A stretch of 9,746 nt of DNA from assembly GCA_023258775.1 (NCBI GenBank), contig JALQWJ010000043.1, positions 1 to 9,746 on the forward strand, given 5' to 3'. Under the pieces are notes generated by a model. That model was not told where the DNA came from. It did not search any database and worked only from the letters and a program-made list of their open reading frames with translations. The translations under genes and the position numbers were made by a program. The number at the start of each line of letters is the position of its first letter. Position 1 is the first letter of the stretch. This document shows positions 6,968-9,746 of this stretch, piece by piece. Source of the stretch: Burkholderiaceae bacterium. GTDB lineage: Bacteria > Pseudomonadota > Gammaproteobacteria > Burkholderiales > Burkholderiaceae_E.

Positions 6968-7444
6968 TTAAGATGCTGACTGGATAGCCTCAAGCGCCTC
7001 ACGCAGGGCCGCAGGCAAGCTTTTAGGCCGGCGGTTGAGTCGATCGACGTAAACATGAACGAAATGTCCCTCAGCAATTGCTGGTGCGTTGCTCGCTGAG
7101 AACACATCAAGCGTATCGGAAGCTTCGCCCCGGAACAAACCAATTTCATAGCGAACACTACTATTGCCAACTCGCGCAACGCGTAAGCCTGCAATCACGA
7201 TCTCTGGAAAGGCAATTGGTTCGAAGTATTGGCAAGCCGTCTCAACCACTAAGCCAATAACCTCACCGTGCTCAAAATCAAGTACGTCGCGCTTGAGCAA
7301 GTACTGATTGACAACGGTATCGAAAAAAGCGTAGTACTGAACATTGTTGACGTGGCCGTAGACGTCGTTGTCATGCCAGCGTGTCGTGATGAGATGCAAA
7401 TGCGGAAAGTCGCCGCGAAGGCTTCGCGCTGTTCTTGAAGTCAT
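6968..7444 (-). CDS. Acyl-CoA thioesterase, 4HBT hotdog fold
   Basis: This 158-residue single hotdog-domain protein resembles the YbgC / 4-hydroxybenzoyl-CoA thioesterase group. The signature TRWHDNDVYGHVNNVQYYAFFD sits near residues 21-42, with the Asp of HDNDVYGHVNN as the expected catalytic residue. FVHVYVDRLNRRPKSLP near the end is the usual closing strand. Such tetrameric enzymes hydrolyse short or aromatic acyl-CoAs in the cytoplasm; the substrate is not predictable. I chose ATG at 7444 because it lies close before the conserved domain; an ATG at 7483 would add 13 basic residues. Neither has a strong ribosome binding sequence. It ends 11 nt before the nitroreductase start, suggesting an operon. 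Confidence 0.87.
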   Translation of the reverse strand: MTSRTARSLRGDFPHLHLITTRWHDNDVYGHVNNVQYYAFFDTVVNQYLLKRDVLDFEHGEVIGLVVETACQYFEPIAFPEIVIAGLRVARVGNSSVRYEIGLFRGEASDTLDVFSASNAPAIAEGHFVHVYVDRLNRRPKSLPAALREALEAIQSAS

Positions 7445-7567
7445 GACGTTTCTACGATAAACATGGGCAATACGGGCGAGCATTCGGGTTATTGCTTGCA
7501 GGCCTAATCAACAACAAGGCTTAGCGACAACCATCGGCCTTGGATCAGCAACGAAGCAAAAGACTCA

Positions 7568-8473
7568 TCAAGACCGTATTCTCGCATGTTGTTGATCTGC
7601 CGCTAGCGCGATTGTTTGAAAATGAATCGCAACCGTGTTTTCAATCGGTACAGCGTACCCACCCCCCATGGTAATCACGCAAGGCAAGCCTCTTGCTGTG
7701 CACCAGTCAAAAACCATACGATCGCGCTCAGCGATACCAGCACCGCTCAGCGCAAGGCGGCCCAAGCGATCACCCTCGTAAACATCGGCTCCCGCTACAT
7801 AAAGCACCCAATCGGGCCGGCAGGATTCTGCAGCAGCCAAAGCCTTTTCCAAACAGGCCAAGTAGTGTTCATCGCCTGTACCGTCTGCCAAAGGCCAATC
7901 TGCATCGCTTTGCTCTTTCGTAAAGGGGAAGTTTTTTTCGCCATGCAAGGACAGCGTATAAACCGATCGATCATTCGCAAAAATCCGTGCGGTACCATTA
8001 CCCTGATGAACGTCCAAATCAAGGCACAAGACCTGCTGGGCCCAGCGCCTTGACTGCACCCAACGGGCCGCGACCGCCACATCATTGAAGCAACAAAAGC
8101 CTTCGCCGTGATCGGCATAGGCATGGTGGGTTCCCCCGGCCAGATTGGCGGAAAAGCCATCCTCACGGGCTAGGTCGCAAGCAGCAAGCGTTGCCCCCAC
8201 CGAGCGCCTTGAGCGCTCAGCCATGGCCTTCGACCAGGGAAAACCCAGCGTCCGTTGCTCTGTCGGCGAAAGCGTACCCATTGAAACTTTCTCGATCCAG
8301 GCCGGTTGATGGGCAAGCGCAAGTTGCCCATCAGTCGCAGAGGGCGCTTCGCAGAGCGATACACCGGCAAGCTCGTTTTCCACACGCTCCCTCAACAATC
8401 GATACTTTTCCATCGGAAATCGGTGACCCTTGGGCAAGGGCAATACAAAATGATCGCTATAAAAGGCCTTCAT
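7568..8473 (-). CDS. Histone deacetylase family protein (class IV-like zinc amidohydrolase)
   Basis: This 301-residue protein is of the arginase/deacetylase superfamily. It shows GGTHHAYADHGEGFCCFND (113-131) with the catalytic His pair H116-H117, the zinc ligands D154 and H156 in LDLDVHQGNGTA, the third ligand D230 in AGADVYEGD, and GGGY (270-273) carrying the transition-state Tyr. HGEKNFPF and the following PLADGTGDEHYL resemble the HDAC11/class IV subgroup and its bacterial relatives. The reaction is hydrolysis of an N-acyl bond on lysine, a polyamine or a small amide; which one is not known. The longest frame reaches 8572, but its extra 33 residues are Cys-rich and unlike the family; ATG at 8473 (MKAFYSDHFVLPLP) matches the usual start. 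It diverges from the phasin gene. Confidence 0.9.
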   Translation of the reverse strand: MKAFYSDHFVLPLPKGHRFPMEKYRLLRERVENELAGVSLCEAPSATDGQLALAHQPAWIEKVSMGTLSPTEQRTLGFPWSKAMAERSRRSVGATLAACDLAREDGFSANLAGGTHHAYADHGEGFCCFNDVAVAARWVQSRRWAQQVLCLDLDVHQGNGTARIFANDRSVYTLSLHGEKNFPFTKEQSDADWPLADGTGDEHYLACLEKALAAAESCRPDWVLYVAGADVYEGDRLGRLALSGAGIAERDRMVFDWCTARGLPCVITMGGGYAVPIENTVAIHFQTIALAADQQHARIRS

Positions 8474-8534
8474 AGGTTCGCTACAGAAAATGAAACCGCC
8501 TGCTTTGCTTTTTACAGCGCAATAGACTGTCGCC

Positions 8535-8626
8535 GCACTGCAACAAACAAAGGTCGTGTTGCATCGCAACAAAATCGCTTGACAATTTGAATGAGATGGA
8601 TAAACTTCGTTTTGTGCACTGCAGCA
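8535..8626 (+). repeat. Three copies of GCAYYGCARCA around the phasin promoter (candidate PhaR operators)
   Basis: An 11-bp motif occurs three times in the same orientation: GCACTGCAACA at 8535-8545, GCATCGCAACA at 8561-8571 and GCACTGCAGCA at 8616-8626. The middle copy is the right arm of a perfect interrupted palindrome, TGTTGC-ATC-GCAACA, at 8557-8571. Two copies lie just upstream of the candidate -35 box and the third covers the expected transcription start, a classical repressor layout. PhaR regulators of polyhydroxyalkanoate granules bind TGC/GCA-type sites at phasin promoters in related bacteria, so PhaR is the natural candidate. The repeats are seen directly; the binding protein is inferred. 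Confidence 0.5.
8579..8606 (+). promoter_or_regulatory. Sigma-70-type promoter for the phasin gene
   Basis: A perfect -35 box TTGACA at 8579-8584 is followed, after 16 bp, by the -10-like TAAACT at 8601-8606. Transcription would begin near 8613, leaving a leader of about 110 nt before the phasin ATG. No riboswitch-like structure was recognised in the leader. The repeat set that surrounds this promoter suggests it is repressed when polyhydroxyalkanoate granules are absent. Confidence 0.6.
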
Positions 8627-8722
8627 TCTCGATAAAAACGGTTGTAAGTCTCTCCTACTCCTTGATCTTCATTGGCCTCTAACCTGACTTTGTCTTCATC
8701 TTAATTTTCAAAAGGAACCCTT

Positions 8723-9259
8723 ATGTTTACGACACCCGATCAGTACCTCGCCGCTCACAAAGCCGCTATCGATACGCTTCACGCTGTTGCATTGAAATCG
8801 GTTGAAGGTTTTGAGCGCATGATGGAACTCCAACTCCAGGCAACCAAAGCAACCATGACCGAGAGCAATGAGCAAGTCAAGGCGCTGCTCGCTGCCAAAG
8901 ACGCCAAAGCACTGACCGATCTCGCATCCCAAGGCATGCAACCCGCCTCAGACAAGGCGACTGCTTACGCGAAACATGTTTACGACATCGCGCGCGAAAC
9001 CAGCGCAGAAATCGCAAAGCTCTACGAAACCCAAATGACCGAAGCCAACAAGCATGTATTCGCTTCGATTGAAAGCATGGCTAAGAATGCGCCTGCAGGT
9101 TCCGAAGGCGTTGTTTCCTTCGTCAAGAGTGCAATGGCAGCATCAAACAGTGCCTGGGATCAGGTCAGCAAGACCACACGCCAAGTTGTCGAAATGGCAG
9201 AAGCCAATGTTGCAGCAGTGACCAAGGCTCCCCGTACGGCGCCCCGTAAAGCTGCTTAA
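8723..9259 (+). CDS. phaP: Phasin family protein
   Basis: This 178-residue, almost wholly helical protein is rich in Ala, Lys, Glu and Gln. It begins MFTTPDQYLAAHKAAIDTL, like the phasins of Burkholderiales, contains heptad-like amphipathic helices (for example SVEGFERMMELQLQATKATM, 27-46), and ends in a short basic, Pro/Ala tail (RTAPRKAA). Phasins coat the surface of polyhydroxyalkanoate granules in the cytoplasm and limit their size. A clear AAGGAA ribosome binding sequence at 8712-8717 lies 5 nt before the ATG. It is monocistronic: its own promoter is upstream and a strong terminator lies about 100 nt downstream. The phaC synthase and other PHA genes are not in the window. The symbol phaP is used generically, since species often carry several paralogues. 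Confidence 0.92.
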   Translation: MFTTPDQYLAAHKAAIDTLHAVALKSVEGFERMMELQLQATKATMTESNEQVKALLAAKDAKALTDLASQGMQPASDKATAYAKHVYDIARETSAEIAKLYETQMTEANKHVFASIESMAKNAPAGSEGVVSFVKSAMAASNSAWDQVSKTTRQVVEMAEANVAAVTKAPRTAPRKAA

Positions 9260-9355
9260 TTGTCCCAAATACTTCCGGTCATCCGTTTCATACAATACGA
9301 GCGGATAGTCTTTTGACAAAACGCCTAGTCTTCTAAGTGCTTTTTGGAAGCAAAT

Positions 9356-9388
9356 AAAACAGCTAGCCTTCGCTAGCTGTTTTTTTTT
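9356..9388. terminator. Intrinsic terminator after the phasin gene, probably bidirectional
   Basis: A perfect 12-bp stem, AAAACAGCTAGC at 9356-9367 pairing with GCTAGCTGTTTT at 9372-9383, encloses a CTTC loop. It is followed by an unbroken T run to 9388, a textbook rho-independent terminator for the + strand. Read from the minus strand the same hairpin ends in TTTTATT, so it could also stop the convergent gene, whose stop codon is only 5 bp away. No gene occupies 9260-9355. Confidence 0.9.
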
Positions 9389-9393
9389 CGCGT

Positions 9394-9746
9394 TCAGACT
9401 GCCGTACTGTTTTGGCGACGAAGCTCAACAACCTTCGTTGAAACCTGAGATTTGCTAGCTAGCCCGTGCGCACTTGAACTTGGTGATTGTTGATCCATGC
9501 GGAATGACGACTCAAAGCGTTCACTGGCCTGCTGCCACCGGCTCTCGGCATCTTCAAAGTGACGCTCCTTGACATGCCCATAGCCTCTGATGTGTTCGGG
9601 CACCTGTGCAAGGACAACGAGTGCCTGGTAGGCCTCTGTCGAACGCGAACGGGATGCCAGATCATCAAATGAAGCCTCGAGCTTTTGAAGTGCGGACTGA
9701 AGACTCGCCTCGTAACGCTCGATCCAGGCTCGCTCTTTGCGTCGTT
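9394..9746 (-). CDS. Indolepyruvate ferredoxin oxidoreductase family protein, C-terminal fragment
   Basis: The frame is open from the right edge of the window to a TGA at 9394, giving about 116 C-terminal residues of a larger protein. The stretch reads ERAWIERYEASLQSALQKL, then VPEHIRGYGHVKERHFEDAE. The P-x-x-IRGYGHVKE sequence is characteristic of the extreme C-terminus of the large, fused indolepyruvate:ferredoxin oxidoreductase-like enzymes of proteobacteria (about 1,150-1,200 residues). These are thiamine-diphosphate enzymes that decarboxylate aryl 2-oxoacids to acyl-CoA. A GTG at 9603 could be mistaken for the start of a small gene, but the upstream codons are coding and family-like. The tail after HFEDAESRW is longer than I expect and Ser/Gln-rich. 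Only this fragment can be judged. Confidence 0.75.
   Translation of the reverse strand, partial: RRKERAWIERYEASLQSALQKLEASFDDLASRSRSTEAYQALVVLAQVPEHIRGYGHVKERHFEDAESRWQQASERFESSFRMDQQSPSSSAHGLASKSQVSTKVVELRRQNSTAV

Noticed and set aside
9313..9339. TTGACA downstream of the phasin as a promoter for a small RNA
   Set aside because: No -10 box at proper spacing (TAAGTG lies only 15 bp away and matches poorly), and a transcript would reach the terminator within about 50 nt.
9459..9668. Small minus-strand frame overlapping the right-edge gene
   Set aside because: It overlaps in another frame the continuous coding sequence with the IRGYGHVKE motif and has no recognisable features.

Overview
The window looks like chromosomal DNA of a betaproteobacterium, most probably Burkholderiales and perhaps an Alcaligenaceae-type genome of moderate GC. 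This rests on the phasin type (polyhydroxyalkanoate storage), the IclR-lutA-lutB arrangement, the C-terminus of a large indolepyruvate:ferredoxin-oxidoreductase-like protein, and the overall protein similarities. The genus cannot be fixed by reading alone. Gene density is high and no mobile element, RNA gene or CRISPR array was seen.

Left part (1-4954): the 3' end of pyrD on the + strand converges on a five-gene minus-strand operon. In transcription order it is lutA, lutB, nitrile hydratase alpha, nitrile hydratase beta, and a P14K-type nitrile hydratase accessory protein. The joints are very tight: TAATG between lutA and lutB, ATGA between lutB and the alpha subunit, a 41-nt gap with a ribosome binding site before beta, and GTGA between beta and the accessory gene. 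A divergent IclR-family regulator sits 28 bp from lutA. No lutC, amidase or cobalt transporter lies in the window. A cobalt-type nitrile hydratase physically coupled to lactate-oxidation iron-sulfur proteins is the most unusual thing here. One inferred rationale is a route from hydroxynitriles (cyanohydrins such as lactonitrile) through hydroxyamides and hydroxyacids to oxoacids.

Middle part (4990-8473, all minus strand): an exported PBP7-type D,D-endopeptidase/carboxypeptidase with a long Lys/Ala-rich linker, an FMN nitroreductase that starts at TTG, a hotdog-fold acyl-CoA thioesterase just upstream of it, and a class-IV-like zinc histone deacetylase family protein.

Right part (8474-9746): a 249-bp divergent intergenic region leads to a phasin gene. 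It holds a good sigma-70-like promoter and three copies of GCAYYGCARCA, a plausible PhaR-type operator set. A strong, probably bidirectional hairpin terminator follows the phasin. The window ends inside the C-terminal part of an indolepyruvate ferredoxin oxidoreductase family gene on the minus strand.
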